In this document: one piece after another, positions 20,099 to 30,672 of the stretch
How the letters are laid out: the number at the start of each line of letters is the position of its first letter
Position numbering within the stretch: position 1 is the stretch's first letter
From: Alkalibacterium subtropicum
GTDB taxonomy: Bacteria; Bacillota; Bacilli; Lactobacillales; Carnobacteriaceae_A
Reading direction: 5' to 3'
Length of the DNA: 64,000 nt
Assembly (NCBI RefSeq): GCF_900112455.1
Contig: NZ_FOLT01000001.1
Span: 1-64,000 of the forward strand
The notes under the pieces: model-generated
The model's database searches: none
What the model was told of the DNA's origin: nothing
Seen by the model: only the letters and a program-made list of their open reading frames with translations
Made by a program: the position numbers and the translations under genes

Positions 20099-21154
20099 AT
20101 GAACTTGTCAACAAAAGATTTCGATTTTCAATTACCCGAAGAGCTGATTGCTCAGACACCTTTGGAGAACCGCTCATCATCAAGAATGATGGTGTTAACT
20201 ACTGAAACAGAGCAAATAGAGGACAAGCAGTTCGAAGATATCATAGATGAACTGCACCCAGGGGATGCCTTGGTCATGAACAACACACGCGTGCTGCCGG
20301 CCCGTCTGTATGGCACAAAAGAAGAAACCAACGCCCATGTCGAAGTACTGTTACTCAAAAACACTGAAGGCGACACATGGGAGACACTGATGAAACCGGC
20401 TAAGAAAGCCAAGAAGGGTACGGTCATTTCTTTCGGTGACGGGAGACTTAAAGCAACCGTTGTTGAAGAACTGGAACATGGCGGACGCATGGTGGAGTTT
20501 TCTTATGAAGGGATTTTTCTGGAAACCCTGGAATCTTTAGGTGAAATGCCGCTGCCGCCGTACATCAAAGAGCGCCTGGAAAACCAGGAACGTTATCAGA
20601 CAGTCTATGCCAAAGAAAACGGCTCGGCTGCAGCACCAACTGCCGGTTTACACTTTACAGAAGAAATACTGGATAAAATCAAAGCTAAAGGCATTAAGCT
20701 CGTCTTTCTGACGCTGCATGTCGGACTGGGGACTTTCCGTCCAGTGAGTGTGGAAAATATCGATGAGCATAAAATGCATGCAGAATTTTATCAGCTATCA
20801 GAAGAGGCTGCAGAAGAGTTGAATGAAACAAGAAAGAGCGGTGGACGTATCATCGCTGTTGGAACGACATCTATTCGTACACTGGAGACCATCGGGAAAG
20901 CGAACGAGGGTGTCCTGAAAGCAACGAGCGGCTGGACAGATATCTTTATCTCCCCCGGTTATAAATTCAGTGTCGTGGATGCATTCCTGACGAATTTCCA
21001 TCTGCCTAAATCGACACTGATCATGCTGGTCAGTGCGTTTGCCGGAAGAGAGTTCGTGTTGAAGGCTTATAACCATGCAGTTGAGGAGAAATACAGATTC
21101 TTCAGTTTTGGCGATGCCATGTTTGTGAAGAAAAAAGAGTATAAAGAGGATTAG
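20099..21154 (+). CDS. queA: S-adenosylmethionine:tRNA ribosyltransferase-isomerase
   Basis: Converts preQ1 in tRNA to epoxyqueuosine using SAM. The 351-residue protein shows the family signatures [29 protein letters not shown] and [18 protein letters not shown] precedes the ATG. tgt begins 12 bases after its stop, so the two queuosine enzymes are coupled. Confidence 0.98.
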   Translation: MNLSTKDFDFQLPEELIAQTPLENRSSSRMMVLTTETEQIEDKQFEDIIDELHPGDALVMNNTRVLPARLYGTKEETNAHVEVLLLKNTEGDTWETLMKPAKKAKKGTVISFGDGRLKATVVEELEHGGRMVEFSYEGIFLETLESLGEMPLPPYIKERLENQERYQTVYAKENGSAAAPTAGLHFTEEILDKIKAKGIKLVFLTLHVGLGTFRPVSVENIDEHKMHAEFYQLSEEAAEELNETRKSGGRIIAVGTTSIRTLETIGKANEGVLKATSGWTDIFISPGYKFSVVDAFLTNFHLPKSTLIMLVSAFAGREFVLKAYNHAVEEKYRFFSFGDAMFVKKKEYKED

Positions 21155-21166
21155 GAGACATTTTAA

Positions 21167-22312
<1,146 letters not shown>

Positions 22313-22370
22313 AGTTTATTAATTATCCTAGTAATTTATAAAGAAATTTGCTAAGGTAAGTAATGACACG

Positions 22371-22387
22371 TTAATCATACTGATTAA
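22371..22387 (+). repeat. small palindrome upstream of yajC
   Basis: Seven-base arms TTAATCA and TGATTAA with a three-base centre, 60 bases before yajC. It could be an operator or a chance AT-rich repeat. Confidence 0.35.
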
Positions 22388-22446
22388 TCTGTACGCAGTT
22401 TAAGACTGACGAAAATAAATTCACAAATTAACGGAGGAATGTTTAA

Positions 22447-22776
22447 ATGGAATTAATCGGAGCAATGCTGCCTTTTATAGTTATTATGGGGTTAATGTAC
22501 GTGCTGATGATCAGACCACAGCAAAAGAAAGCGAAAGAAACGCAAAATATGTTGAGTTCACTTAAAAAAGGTGATTCGATCGTTACTATCGGCGGGCTTC
22601 ACGGAGTAGTGGACGAGGTCATTGAATCCAACAATACAGTGGTTATAGACTGTGAAGGGATCTACTTGACGTTCGAACGTCGCGCTATTGCAAGAATCGT
22701 TACCAAAGCAGAAACGGCAACCCAAACTGAAGAGTTAGGAACAAATACTCCAGAAGAATCAGTTGACGGCGAATAG
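22447..22776 (+). CDS. yajC: preprotein translocase subunit YajC
   Basis: Small accessory subunit of the Sec holotranslocon. The 109-residue protein has one N-terminal membrane helix (about 4-20) followed by the family signature RPQQKKAKE and a soluble domain with SLKKGDSIVTIGGLHG. CGGAGGAAT precedes the ATG. The partner genes secD and secF are not found downstream in this window. Confidence 0.97.
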   Translation: MELIGAMLPFIVIMGLMYVLMIRPQQKKAKETQNMLSSLKKGDSIVTIGGLHGVVDEVIESNNTVVIDCEGIYLTFERRAIARIVTKAETATQTEELGTNTPEESVDGE

Positions 22777-22829
22777 ATCGAGGGATACTTGTTTTACTCC
22801 CTTTTCTATGAAGCGAAGGAGGTAAATTC

Positions 22830-23111
22830 TTGGACATGACATCCAAAGATTTTTCCCGGTATGATGTTTGGTTAAATCAGAAATTAAACGAGTTGAAGCA
22901 GCATGGTTACGATCAGATCAGCCTCGAAGACTTATGGGAATACTGCCTTGATTTTATGTGGAAACACAATGGACGTGAGAGATATTATCAGGAAGTCAAT
23001 GACATCATGTCTATCAATGCCAATGATTTCTTTAACTATGCGTCACTCAAAGCACAAGTATATAATGTATCCTCTCTTGATGAGATGGAATTTGATGATT
23101 TATTAAGCTAA
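22830..23111 (+). CDS. comN: ComN-like post-transcriptional regulator
   Basis: A 93-residue acidic protein of the family that includes Bacillus ComN, which controls the comE competence transcript post-transcriptionally. It has a short N-terminal helical part (WLNQKLNELKQHGYDQISLEDLWEY) and ends in Asp-Asp-Leu-Leu-Ser. Start TTG at 22830, seven bases after AAGGAGG; an ATG at 22836 is possible. In Bacillus it also follows the yajC homologue and precedes secDF, which supports the assignment. Here a terminator and dinB follow. Confidence 0.8.
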   Translation: MDMTSKDFSRYDVWLNQKLNELKQHGYDQISLEDLWEYCLDFMWKHNGRERYYQEVNDIMSINANDFFNYASLKAQVYNVSSLDEMEFDDLLS

Positions 23112-23123
23112 TAACTAAACAGG

Positions 23124-23158
23124 AACAAGTAGAGGGCTTTGGACTCTGCTTGTTTTTT
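23124..23158 (+). terminator. comN terminator
   Basis: Stem AACAAGTAGAG with CTCTGCTTGTT followed by a T run. Confidence 0.85.
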
Positions 23159-23221
23159 CTTATGCAAAACAGCCGTCATCGCTTCACGTCAGAGGTGTTC
23201 GTCATTTTATCAAATTTTTAG

Positions 23222-23227
23222 TATAAT
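23222..23227 (+). promoter_or_regulatory. probable dinB promoter -10 box
   Basis: Perfect TATAAT 31 bases before the dinB ATG. The -35 region is AT-rich without a clear match. Confidence 0.45.
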
Positions 23228-23257
23228 ACATGTAAGCAGTAAGGGGGAGTGAGGAAA

Positions 23258-24406
23258 ATGCGTTATGGCATTCTGACGTTTGATGAACCGAAAAAAGATA
23301 CATCAAGAAAAATCATTCATATCGACATGGATGCCTTTTATGCTTCCGTAGAGATAAGGGAGGACCCTTCCTTGAAAAGTAAACCGGTTGTCATTGCCAG
23401 ACATCCGAGGGATACTGGAGGCCGCGGGGTCGTTACCACGGCCAATTATGAAGCAAGAAAATACGGCATCCACTCTGCGATGAGTGCACAGAAGGCGTTT
23501 GAATTATGTCCGAAAGCTTTATTTGTTCCCCCTCACTTTGAACTATATAGAGAAGCATCCAGTAAGATGCATCAAATCTTTCGGCGTTACACAGATAAGA
23601 TTCAGCCTCTATCCCTGGATGAGGCCTATCTGGATGTCACAACAAATCATATCGATCAGAAAAGCGCGACGCTCATTGCGGAGAGGATCAGAAAAGAAAT
23701 TCATTCAGAATTGAACTTGACCTGTTCAGCCGGAGTATCCTATAACAAATTTCTGGCCAAACTGGCTTCCGATTACAATAAACCGAATGGTATCACTGTC
23801 ATTCCACCGGATAAAGCACACGAATTTCTGATTCACCTCCCCATTGAGAAATATCACGGTGTCGGCGAGAAGTCAGTGGAAAAAATGCATGCTGCAGGGA
23901 TTTTTAATGGCCAGGATCTATTTGATAAAGAAGAACTGGAACTGGTCAAGCACTTTGGTAAAATGGGACATTCGTTGTACAGGAAAGTAAGAGGCATCGA
24001 TAATAGCGAAGTGAAAAATGACCGTGAACCTAAATCCATTGGCAAAGAATCGACTTTTACCCATAATCTGACCTCTGATAATGAGGTCATTGGAGCCTTA
24101 AGAGAGTTGTCAGCCAAAGTGATGAAAAATATGAACAAGAAACAGAAGCATGGAAAGACAGTTGTCCTGAAGATTCGTTATGAGGATTTTCAGACCTATA
24201 CGAGACGGCGGACTTTTCCTGATTATATAGACAATGAAGAAGAATTGTTCCAGATTGCTGTCTCTATCTGGGAAGAAGAAAGCCTGGATCTAAGTGTCAG
24301 GCTCCTGGGTATCACAGTTACGGGCCTGGACTCGGTGGTTTATGAAAATATCCCGCTACCCTTATGGAAATCATATACCGCAGAAAGGAATGCTGAATCA
24401 AAATGA
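23258..24406 (+). CDS. dinB: DNA polymerase IV (Y family)
   Basis: Error-prone translesion polymerase. The 382-residue protein has the catalytic motifs IDMDAFYASVE (near residue 22) and SLDEAYLDVT (near 115), a helix-hairpin-helix (KYHGVGEKSVEKM) and a C-terminal little-finger domain. ATG 23258 is eight bases after GGGGGAG; an upstream in-frame GTG at 23249 lies too close to that site. The stop codon overlaps the start of ytoI (ATGA), so the two are translationally coupled. Confidence 0.96.
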   Translation: MRYGILTFDEPKKDTSRKIIHIDMDAFYASVEIREDPSLKSKPVVIARHPRDTGGRGVVTTANYEARKYGIHSAMSAQKAFELCPKALFVPPHFELYREASSKMHQIFRRYTDKIQPLSLDEAYLDVTTNHIDQKSATLIAERIRKEIHSELNLTCSAGVSYNKFLAKLASDYNKPNGITVIPPDKAHEFLIHLPIEKYHGVGEKSVEKMHAAGIFNGQDLFDKEELELVKHFGKMGHSLYRKVRGIDNSEVKNDREPKSIGKESTFTHNLTSDNEVIGALRELSAKVMKNMNKKQKHGKTVVLKIRYEDFQTYTRRRTFPDYIDNEEELFQIAVSIWEEESLDLSVRLLGITVTGLDSVVYENIPLPLWKSYTAERNAESK

Positions 24407-25707
24407 AAACAAAACATGAGCAGATCTTAGCGTTTATTGAATCACTGCCGGTCGGAGAAAAGCTGTCTGTCAGGCTGATAGCTAAAGAACTGAATGTCAG
24501 TGAAGGCACCGCGTATCGTGCAATCAAGGAAGCGGATAATCTTGGTCTGGTTTCAACGATCGAACGTGTGGGGACTGTTCGTATCGAATCAAAAAACAGC
24601 GAGAACATCGAGAATCTGACGTACGAAGAAATCGTGAAAATTATTGACGGCGAGGTCCACGGCGGCTTCCAGGGACTGAAGAAAACACTGGCCAAATTTG
24701 TCATTGGAGCTATGACTGAAGAAGCGATGCTCCGGTATATATCTGAGGAATCCCTGATGATCATCGGCAACAGGGACAAAGCTCAGGAACTCTCATTACT
24801 TCAAGGGGCAGCCGTTCTGATCACGGGGGGATTTAAACCGAGTGAGAACGTGGTCCAGCTGGCTAATCAAAAAGAACTGCCGCTGATCAGTACCTCTTAT
24901 GATACCTTTACCGTGGGGACAATGATCAACCGTGCGATGACCGATCAGCTGATAAAAAAGGAAATCCTGAGGGTTCAGAATATCTATACACCGATCGAAC
25001 GAACGCAGTACCTTGAGAAGGAAAATACAGTCTATACGTATCGTATGCTGAATCAGAAAAGCACACATTCGCGATTTCCAGTTGTGCTGCCGGATATGAG
25101 ATTGACCGGTATTGTGACTGCAAAAGATGTTGTTGGTCAGGATGATTCTGTACAGATAGAAAAAGTCATGACAAGGAATCCGGCTTATGCTAAAAAAAAT
25201 ATGAGCGTAGCATCTATTGCACATACAATGATATGGGACGGATTAGAGGTCATGCCGGTCGTGGCAGATGATATGACACTGGTGGGGGTCATATCACGCC
25301 AGGATATCATGAAAGCCATGCAGTCCGTTCAAAAACAGCCGCAGTCCGGTGATACGATCGCAGATCAAATCAACCAGATGATCAAAGAATCGGATGATGA
25401 GAGCTATATTTTTCAAGTGACCCCTCAATCAACGGACAGTATGGGAACAATATCATTCGGTGTTTTGAGTGAAGTCATCACTGAGTCCGTATATAATTAC
25501 TTATCGCAGCTAAAAAAGAAAAATTTAGTTGTAGAACAGATGAACCTGCATTATTTCAATATGATCCACCTGGGTAATTCGCTGACGATCAAACCGGTCG
25601 TATTCGACGAAAACAGGCGTTCAGCAAGGTTAGATGTACACGTTTATTCGGAAAAAGTACTGGCTGCCAAAGCACTGGTCGTCTGTCAGCTGATTCAAAA
25701 AAAATAG
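24403..25707 (+). CDS. ytoI: YtoI-like HTH/DRTGG/CBS/hotdog protein
   Basis: A 434-residue multidomain protein that resembles Bacillus YtoI. It has a winged helix-turn-helix (about 1-65, RLIAKELNVSEGTAYRAIKEA), a DRTGG-type domain (about 70-180), two CBS motifs (about 200-310, with GIVTAKDVV and GVISRQDIM) and a C-terminal hotdog-like domain (about 330-434). CBS pairs usually sense adenine nucleotides, so a ligand-responsive regulator is plausible, but the targets are unknown. The ATG overlaps the dinB stop by four bases. nrnA follows 21 bases later. Confidence 0.85.
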   Translation: MKTKHEQILAFIESLPVGEKLSVRLIAKELNVSEGTAYRAIKEADNLGLVSTIERVGTVRIESKNSENIENLTYEEIVKIIDGEVHGGFQGLKKTLAKFVIGAMTEEAMLRYISEESLMIIGNRDKAQELSLLQGAAVLITGGFKPSENVVQLANQKELPLISTSYDTFTVGTMINRAMTDQLIKKEILRVQNIYTPIERTQYLEKENTVYTYRMLNQKSTHSRFPVVLPDMRLTGIVTAKDVVGQDDSVQIEKVMTRNPAYAKKNMSVASIAHTMIWDGLEVMPVVADDMTLVGVISRQDIMKAMQSVQKQPQSGDTIADQINQMIKESDDESYIFQVTPQSTDSMGTISFGVLSEVITESVYNYLSQLKKKNLVVEQMNLHYFNMIHLGNSLTIKPVVFDENRRSARLDVHVYSEKVLAAKALVVCQLIQKK

Positions 25708-25728
25708 CATTATGAAGGAGCAGTATTC

Positions 25729-26694
25729 ATGAAATCGAAATCTGAAAATGTAAAAGACCATGCGATGAAAAAAGCGGTATGGGATATTATAAAAAAATGG
25801 GATACGATCATCGTACATCGCCATGTCAGACCTGATCCGGATGCGATTGGTTCTCAATGCGGATTAAAAGAACTTATAAAGACTAATTTTCCCGAAAAAA
25901 CAGTGTTTGCAGCGGGGACATCGGTGGATGACTTGAATTATCTGGATACCATGGATTATGTAGAGCAGGACGTGTACGATGATGCTCTAGTCATCGTAAC
26001 GGACACAGCCAATATCAAACGTATCGATGGAGACCATTATAAACTGGCTAAACAGTGGATAAAAATCGACCATCACCCTCTTGATGATCCTTATGGGGAA
26101 GTCGAATGGGTCAATACTGATGCAAGCAGCTGCAGTGAAATGATCGCTGACTTATGGCTGACTTTTCCGGATGAAATAAAAATGACGAGCAAAGCTGCAC
26201 GCCTTCTTTACGGCGGAATCGTCGGCGACACCAACCGTTTTCTGTACGACAGCACATCCCCTTACACGATGAAGGTTGCCAGCGAACTGATGACGTTCGA
26301 TTTCTCTCATACAGAATTGAACAATAGAATGAATGCGATCCAGCCGCACACGAGTAAACTCATGGGGTATGCCTTAGAGAATTTCACCTTGACTGATGAT
26401 GGGGTCGGGCATATCATTCTAACTCAGGACATTCTGAAATCCCTGGGGAATGAAGACGGCGACACCCACCCGATCGTCCCGTTTCTCGGAAAAATAGCCG
26501 GTGTCAAAGTATGGGCAGTGTTCGTGGAACAGCCTGAAGGAGGATATCGCGCACGTCTAAGATCCAAAGGTCCCGTGATCAATACCATAGCGGTGAATCA
26601 TCGCGGAGGAGGCCATCCTTTAGCAAGTGGCGCGCATGCTAAAGACAGAGATGAAATAGAAGCCATCATAAAAGAACTGAAGGAAAGTGTCTGA
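25729..26694 (+). CDS. nrnA: DHH-family oligoribonuclease/pAp phosphatase NrnA
   Basis: Degrades RNA oligonucleotides of a few bases and dephosphorylates 3'-phosphoadenosine 5'-phosphate. The 321-residue protein has VHRHVRPDPDAIGS, TDTAN, the DHH motif in KIDHHP and the C-terminal DHHA1 motif GGGHPLASGA. GAAGGAGC precedes the ATG by nine bases. In Bacillus the homologue is ytqI. It probably closes the dinB-ytoI-nrnA unit. Confidence 0.95.
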   Translation: MKSKSENVKDHAMKKAVWDIIKKWDTIIVHRHVRPDPDAIGSQCGLKELIKTNFPEKTVFAAGTSVDDLNYLDTMDYVEQDVYDDALVIVTDTANIKRIDGDHYKLAKQWIKIDHHPLDDPYGEVEWVNTDASSCSEMIADLWLTFPDEIKMTSKAARLLYGGIVGDTNRFLYDSTSPYTMKVASELMTFDFSHTELNNRMNAIQPHTSKLMGYALENFTLTDDGVGHIILTQDILKSLGNEDGDTHPIVPFLGKIAGVKVWAVFVEQPEGGYRARLRSKGPVINTIAVNHRGGGHPLASGAHAKDRDEIEAIIKELKESV

Positions 26695-26788
26695 TGCACG
26701 TGAGCATTTATCCTTCTTAAGTCGGATAGATTAATCCAGTTTATGTGGTAACCTTGATATATATGATAAAAATTATAGAGGGATAATG

Positions 26789-28906
26789 ATGACTAAAAAT
26801 GAAATGAAAAACAGGATGAAAAATTATACAAAGGCGATCCATCAGCACGTATCGCCACGACTACAGCGCCTGCTCCTGCTTTTAAAGAGGAAGTGGAAAA
26901 AAATGCATCTGACTAAACTGCTGATCCTATCCGTATTAACAGTAGCTTTAGGGTTCAGTGTCTATTTAGCTATACTGGCGGAAGCGGCGGATGTAGATTC
27001 GCTGCATGCCGGTCTGGCACAGCCGACTACAGTCATGGATGCCTCAGGTGAAGAAGCCGGGCGGCTTTACGCTCAAAAGGGAACTTATATTGAGGGCGAT
27101 GCGATCTCAGAGAATATTACAGACGCGGTTATTGCTACGGAGGATCAGCGTTTTGAGCAACACAGAGGATTCGATCCTATTGGTCTGGGCCGTGCGGCGG
27201 TCGGGTATGTCATCAATAGAGGCCGGATCGTCGGTGGAGGAAGTACCATCACTCAGCAGCTGGCAAAAAACGCTTATCTTTCAGCTGATCAGACGATTAT
27301 GAGGAAACTGAAAGAACTGTTTCTGGCCATAGAGATAGAGAAAAATTACAGTAAGGATTATATTCTTGAAATGTACCTGAACAATGCGTACTTCGGAAAT
27401 GGCGTCTGGGGCGTGGAAGATGCCTCGTTAAAGTATTTCGGGAAATCAGCGGATGAAGTGACGATACCGGAAGCCGCTTCTCTGGCAGCAATGCTGAAGG
27501 CACCGAGTCATTACAATCCAATCGATGATTATGAGCGAGCGATCGAACGACGCAATGTCGTACTGAAATTAATGGAAGATACCGGAGTCATAACCACTGA
27601 GGAAAAACTGGCTTATCAGGATTCAGAACTGACCTTGTCAGATGCCTATGACCGGCAGGATAATTATCGTTACCCTTACTACTTTGATGCGGTGATCAAT
27701 GAAGCCAGCAACGAATATGGTATCGAAGAAGAAGACTTGCTGAACAATGGTTATACGATTTACACCTCTCTCGATCAGACCCACCAGCAGCAGATGGATG
27801 CAGTCTATGAGAACGACCGCTTATTCGAATCAGCGCCCGACGGCACTCTAGCCCAAAGTGCATCCATTGCCATCGACCCTAAAACTGGAGGTGTGACGGC
27901 TGTTGTCGGTGGACGCGGAGAGTATACCTTTAGAGGCCTGAACAGAGCGACACAGAGTTACAGACAGCCGGGATCCGTCATCAAACCTTTAGGTGTCTAT
28001 GCGCCTGCACTTGAAGAAGGCTATGATGCTTATTCCATGCTGGTCGACGAGGAACTGTCGTATGGCGAAACAGCGTACACGCCGACCAACCTTTCAGGTA
28101 CGTATGAGGGAGAAGTCCCTATGTATAACGCTTTGTCCAGAAGTCTGAATGCCCCGACGGTCTGGCTGCTCAATGAAATCGGCATCGATAAAAGTGTCAG
28201 AAAACTGGAAAAATTCGGTCTCGCTGTTGATGACAGTGAAAGAATGCTGGGTACAGTAGCACTGGGAGGGGGATGGAACAGAGGTGTTTCACCATTGGAG
28301 ATCGCCAGTGCCTACAGTGCCTTTTCGAATAATGGTCTTCGTGCCGAACCGCATTTCATTAAAAAAATCGTCGATGCTACAGGCGCTATCGTCGTGGATA
28401 ATACAGAAGTGGACACGACACGTGTCATGTCCAAAGAGGTATCCGACGAAATGAACAGTATGCTGCTCAGTGTCTTTGAATCAGGTACGGCGAGAAACAA
28501 TCAGCCCAATGGCTTTAAAATTGCGGGTAAAACAGGAACGACCCAGACAACTACTGATGTGGGAGCCAATGATCAGTGGATCGTAGGATATACACCGGAT
28601 GTCGTTCTGGCAAGCTGGACGGGTTATGACCGGAATGCCTATCACCTGACAACATACAGTTCTCAGGGAATCGGCATGGTATTAAAAGCTCAGATGGAAG
28701 GCATCCTCCCTCACACAGAACAGGCGGCATTTTTAGTCGAAGAAGCGGGAAAAGGCTATCAGCAAGAGCAGAATGTCTCCATCTTCAATCAGTTCACCGA
28801 TGGTATGGAGGAAGCTGGCGAGATGATCAAAGAAGGTGCCGCTTTATTTAAAGATAAGACGAGCGACCTCTTTGAACGGTTCAGAAACAGAACACAAAAT
28901 GAGTAG
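26789..28906 (+). CDS. class A penicillin-binding protein (PBP1A family)
   Basis: Bifunctional peptidoglycan glycosyltransferase/transpeptidase anchored outside the membrane. The 705-residue protein has a basic cytoplasmic N-terminus and a membrane helix (about 44-66). The GT51 domain has EDQRFEQHRGFD (catalytic Glu near 117) and GGSTITQQLAKN. The transpeptidase carries SVIK (near 394), SLN and KTG (AGKTGTTQ). ATG 26789 is six bases after GAGGG; ATG 26786 is only three. It has its own unit after nrnA. Which paralogue it is cannot be decided from the sequence alone. Confidence 0.95.
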   Translation: MTKNEMKNRMKNYTKAIHQHVSPRLQRLLLLLKRKWKKMHLTKLLILSVLTVALGFSVYLAILAEAADVDSLHAGLAQPTTVMDASGEEAGRLYAQKGTYIEGDAISENITDAVIATEDQRFEQHRGFDPIGLGRAAVGYVINRGRIVGGGSTITQQLAKNAYLSADQTIMRKLKELFLAIEIEKNYSKDYILEMYLNNAYFGNGVWGVEDASLKYFGKSADEVTIPEAASLAAMLKAPSHYNPIDDYERAIERRNVVLKLMEDTGVITTEEKLAYQDSELTLSDAYDRQDNYRYPYYFDAVINEASNEYGIEEEDLLNNGYTIYTSLDQTHQQQMDAVYENDRLFESAPDGTLAQSASIAIDPKTGGVTAVVGGRGEYTFRGLNRATQSYRQPGSVIKPLGVYAPALEEGYDAYSMLVDEELSYGETAYTPTNLSGTYEGEVPMYNALSRSLNAPTVWLLNEIGIDKSVRKLEKFGLAVDDSERMLGTVALGGGWNRGVSPLEIASAYSAFSNNGLRAEPHFIKKIVDATGAIVVDNTEVDTTRVMSKEVSDEMNSMLLSVFESGTARNNQPNGFKIAGKTGTTQTTTDVGANDQWIVGYTPDVVLASWTGYDRNAYHLTTYSSQGIGMVLKAQMEGILPHTEQAAFLVEEAGKGYQQEQNVSIFNQFTDGMEEAGEMIKEGAALFKDKTSDLFERFRNRTQNE

Positions 28907-29010
28907 GCCAGGCAGAAGGAATCTTTTCTGGTATCTGTTTTCTATTCATGATACACTTGTAAAGGAAGCAAAAACGTTCGTATAAGAACGAAAATTGAAG
29001 GGATGATAGT

Positions 29011-29352
29011 ATGTCCGTAAATATTTATGACACGGCTAACCAATTAGAACAAGATTTAAGGAAAACAGATGAATTTCAAAAACTTGATGCAGCGTTCAAA
29101 GCTGTAAAAGAAGACGAAGAAGCAAATCAAGTGTTCAATGAATTCAGAGAAATTCAGCAAATGATCCAGCAGAAACAAATGAGCGGGCAGCAGATTTCTG
29201 AAGAAGAAGCTCAGCAGGCTCAGGAAGTTTCAAATAAAATCAGCGAGAATGAACTGATCACTAACTTGCTTGAAGCTGAAAAAAGCGTTGGACAAATGAT
29301 CGATGATATTAACCAGACAGTTTTGAAACCTGTCAGAGAATTATATCAATAA
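29011..29352 (+). CDS. yheA: YlbF/YmcA-family protein YheA
   Basis: A 113-residue, entirely helical protein of the YlbF/YmcA family (UPF0342). It is rich in Gln and Glu in the middle (QQMIQQKQMSGQQISEEEAQQAQE). Relatives YlbF and YmcA form a complex with YaaT that adjusts RNase Y activity in Bacillus; whether YheA does so is unknown. GAAGGGATG ribosome site. Placement directly before yhaO matches the yhe/yha region of Bacillus. A strong terminator follows. Confidence 0.9.
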   Translation: MSVNIYDTANQLEQDLRKTDEFQKLDAAFKAVKEDEEANQVFNEFREIQQMIQQKQMSGQQISEEEAQQAQEVSNKISENELITNLLEAEKSVGQMIDDINQTVLKPVRELYQ

Positions 29353-29355
29353 GCA

Positions 29356-29400
29356 TTTTTAGAAAGGACTTACTCGTGGAGTGGGTCCTTTTCCTAAAAA
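29356..29400 (+). terminator. yheA terminator
   Basis: Extended hairpin with AAAGGACTTACT pairing with AGTGGGTCCTTT, and flanking TTTTTAG/CTAAAAA arms. Confidence 0.85.
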
Positions 29401-29439
29401 CACTAAAGAACATACGTGCCCGATAAAGGATGGATGAAA

Positions 29440-30672
29440 ATGGTTCGATACATACACGCAGCAGATCTACATTTGGACAGTCCGTTCAAAGGATTGAAAA
29501 ATATACCGGAATCACTCTTCACAAAAATCAAAGCCTCGACATTCAATGCATTGAGGAACATTGTCGATGCGGCCATCTTTTATCAGGTCGACTTTGTTCT
29601 GCTTGCGGGAGATATTTACGATATCGAAGACCGGAGTATACGTGCACAGGTCCTGCTGCGGAAAGAACTTGACCGATTAAACGAAGCAGAAATAAGAGTA
29701 TTTCTTATCCACGGCAATCATGATTTCCTGATCAATGATGAACTGCATCTTACTCTACCGGAAAACGTGGAAGTATTTGGACCGAACGTCGAAACAAAGG
29801 TGCTGGAAACCACTGGTCATGAAAGAGTGGCGGTCAGTGGCTTCAGCTATGACCGTAACTGGATCGAAGAAAGAAAAATCACAGAGTATCCCCCACGTCA
29901 TAGGTCTTGCGATTACCATATCGGGATACTGCACGGATACATGGAAGGCCAGGGAGCAGAACATGCCCGGTATGCTCCTTTCAGCTTGACTGAACTTAAA
30001 GAAAAGAATTATGATTACTGGGCATTGGGGCATATCCACAAAAGACAGCAGCTCTCAGATGATCCTCTTGTCTATTACAGTGGGAATACCCAAGGCCGGC
30101 ACAAAAATGAGTCAGGTGAAAAAGGATGTCTGCTTATCGAACTGACCAAATCTGATCAGGACGTGACATTTATACCTACAGCAGATATCAGATGGCAAAC
30201 AGTTGAGTTGGATGTAACAGATCACAAATCCATAAATGGGATTTTCGATGAAATAAAGAAATCCCTGGATAACGAAGCTTATACGAATTCTCTTGTCACC
30301 CTGGAGCTTGAAATATCTGAAGAGACACCCCAGACAGTAATCAGTAAACTGGAGGACGAGGCATTCTATCAGGTGTTTCAAAAAATCGCCCCCTCTGTGT
30401 TTGTTTATATCGTTTCTGCGCGAATTAAAGTAACAAAAGCTGATGAACATATCCTCTCTTTGGAAAGTTCATTCCCCTCAGCCTGGAATAAGGCATTAAA
30501 CGATGTCAGACAAGAAGAAACATTTCTGGAAATGACGCAGGAACTGTTCTCTCAGCACGCTTATGCCAAATATACAGATGAAAATCAGGAGAAAATAAAA
30601 AACGACTGCATAGAAGCAGCAAAGCATATCCTGATGAAGGATTTAGGAGACGAGATCAGTTATGATAATTAA
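29440..30672 (+). CDS. yhaO: YhaO metallophosphoesterase (SbcD-like)
   Basis: A 410-residue calcineurin-like phosphoesterase related to SbcD/Mre11. It shows AADLHLDSPF (6-15), LLAGDIYD, GNHDF, LHGYM and GHIHKRQ metal-site motifs in order. It probably pairs with the downstream SbcC-like yhaN product in DNA metabolism, by analogy with SbcCD. ATG 29440 is nine bases after AAGGA and gives the usual VRYIHAADLH opening. Earlier in-frame starts at 29416 and 29434 are badly spaced. The last 11 bases overlap yhaN. Confidence 0.92.
   Translation: MVRYIHAADLHLDSPFKGLKNIPESLFTKIKASTFNALRNIVDAAIFYQVDFVLLAGDIYDIEDRSIRAQVLLRKELDRLNEAEIRVFLIHGNHDFLINDELHLTLPENVEVFGPNVETKVLETTGHERVAVSGFSYDRNWIEERKITEYPPRHRSCDYHIGILHGYMEGQGAEHARYAPFSLTELKEKNYDYWALGHIHKRQQLSDDPLVYYSGNTQGRHKNESGEKGCLLIELTKSDQDVTFIPTADIRWQTVELDVTDHKSINGIFDEIKKSLDNEAYTNSLVTLELEISEETPQTVISKLEDEAFYQVFQKIAPSVFVYIVSARIKVTKADEHILSLESSFPSAWNKALNDVRQEETFLEMTQELFSQHAYAKYTDENQEKIKNDCIEAAKHILMKDLGDEISYDN

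Noticed and set aside
23184-23200. Possible LexA box upstream of dinB
   Set aside because: Only the right half (TGTTCG) matches; the left half does not, so it falls short of a usable site.
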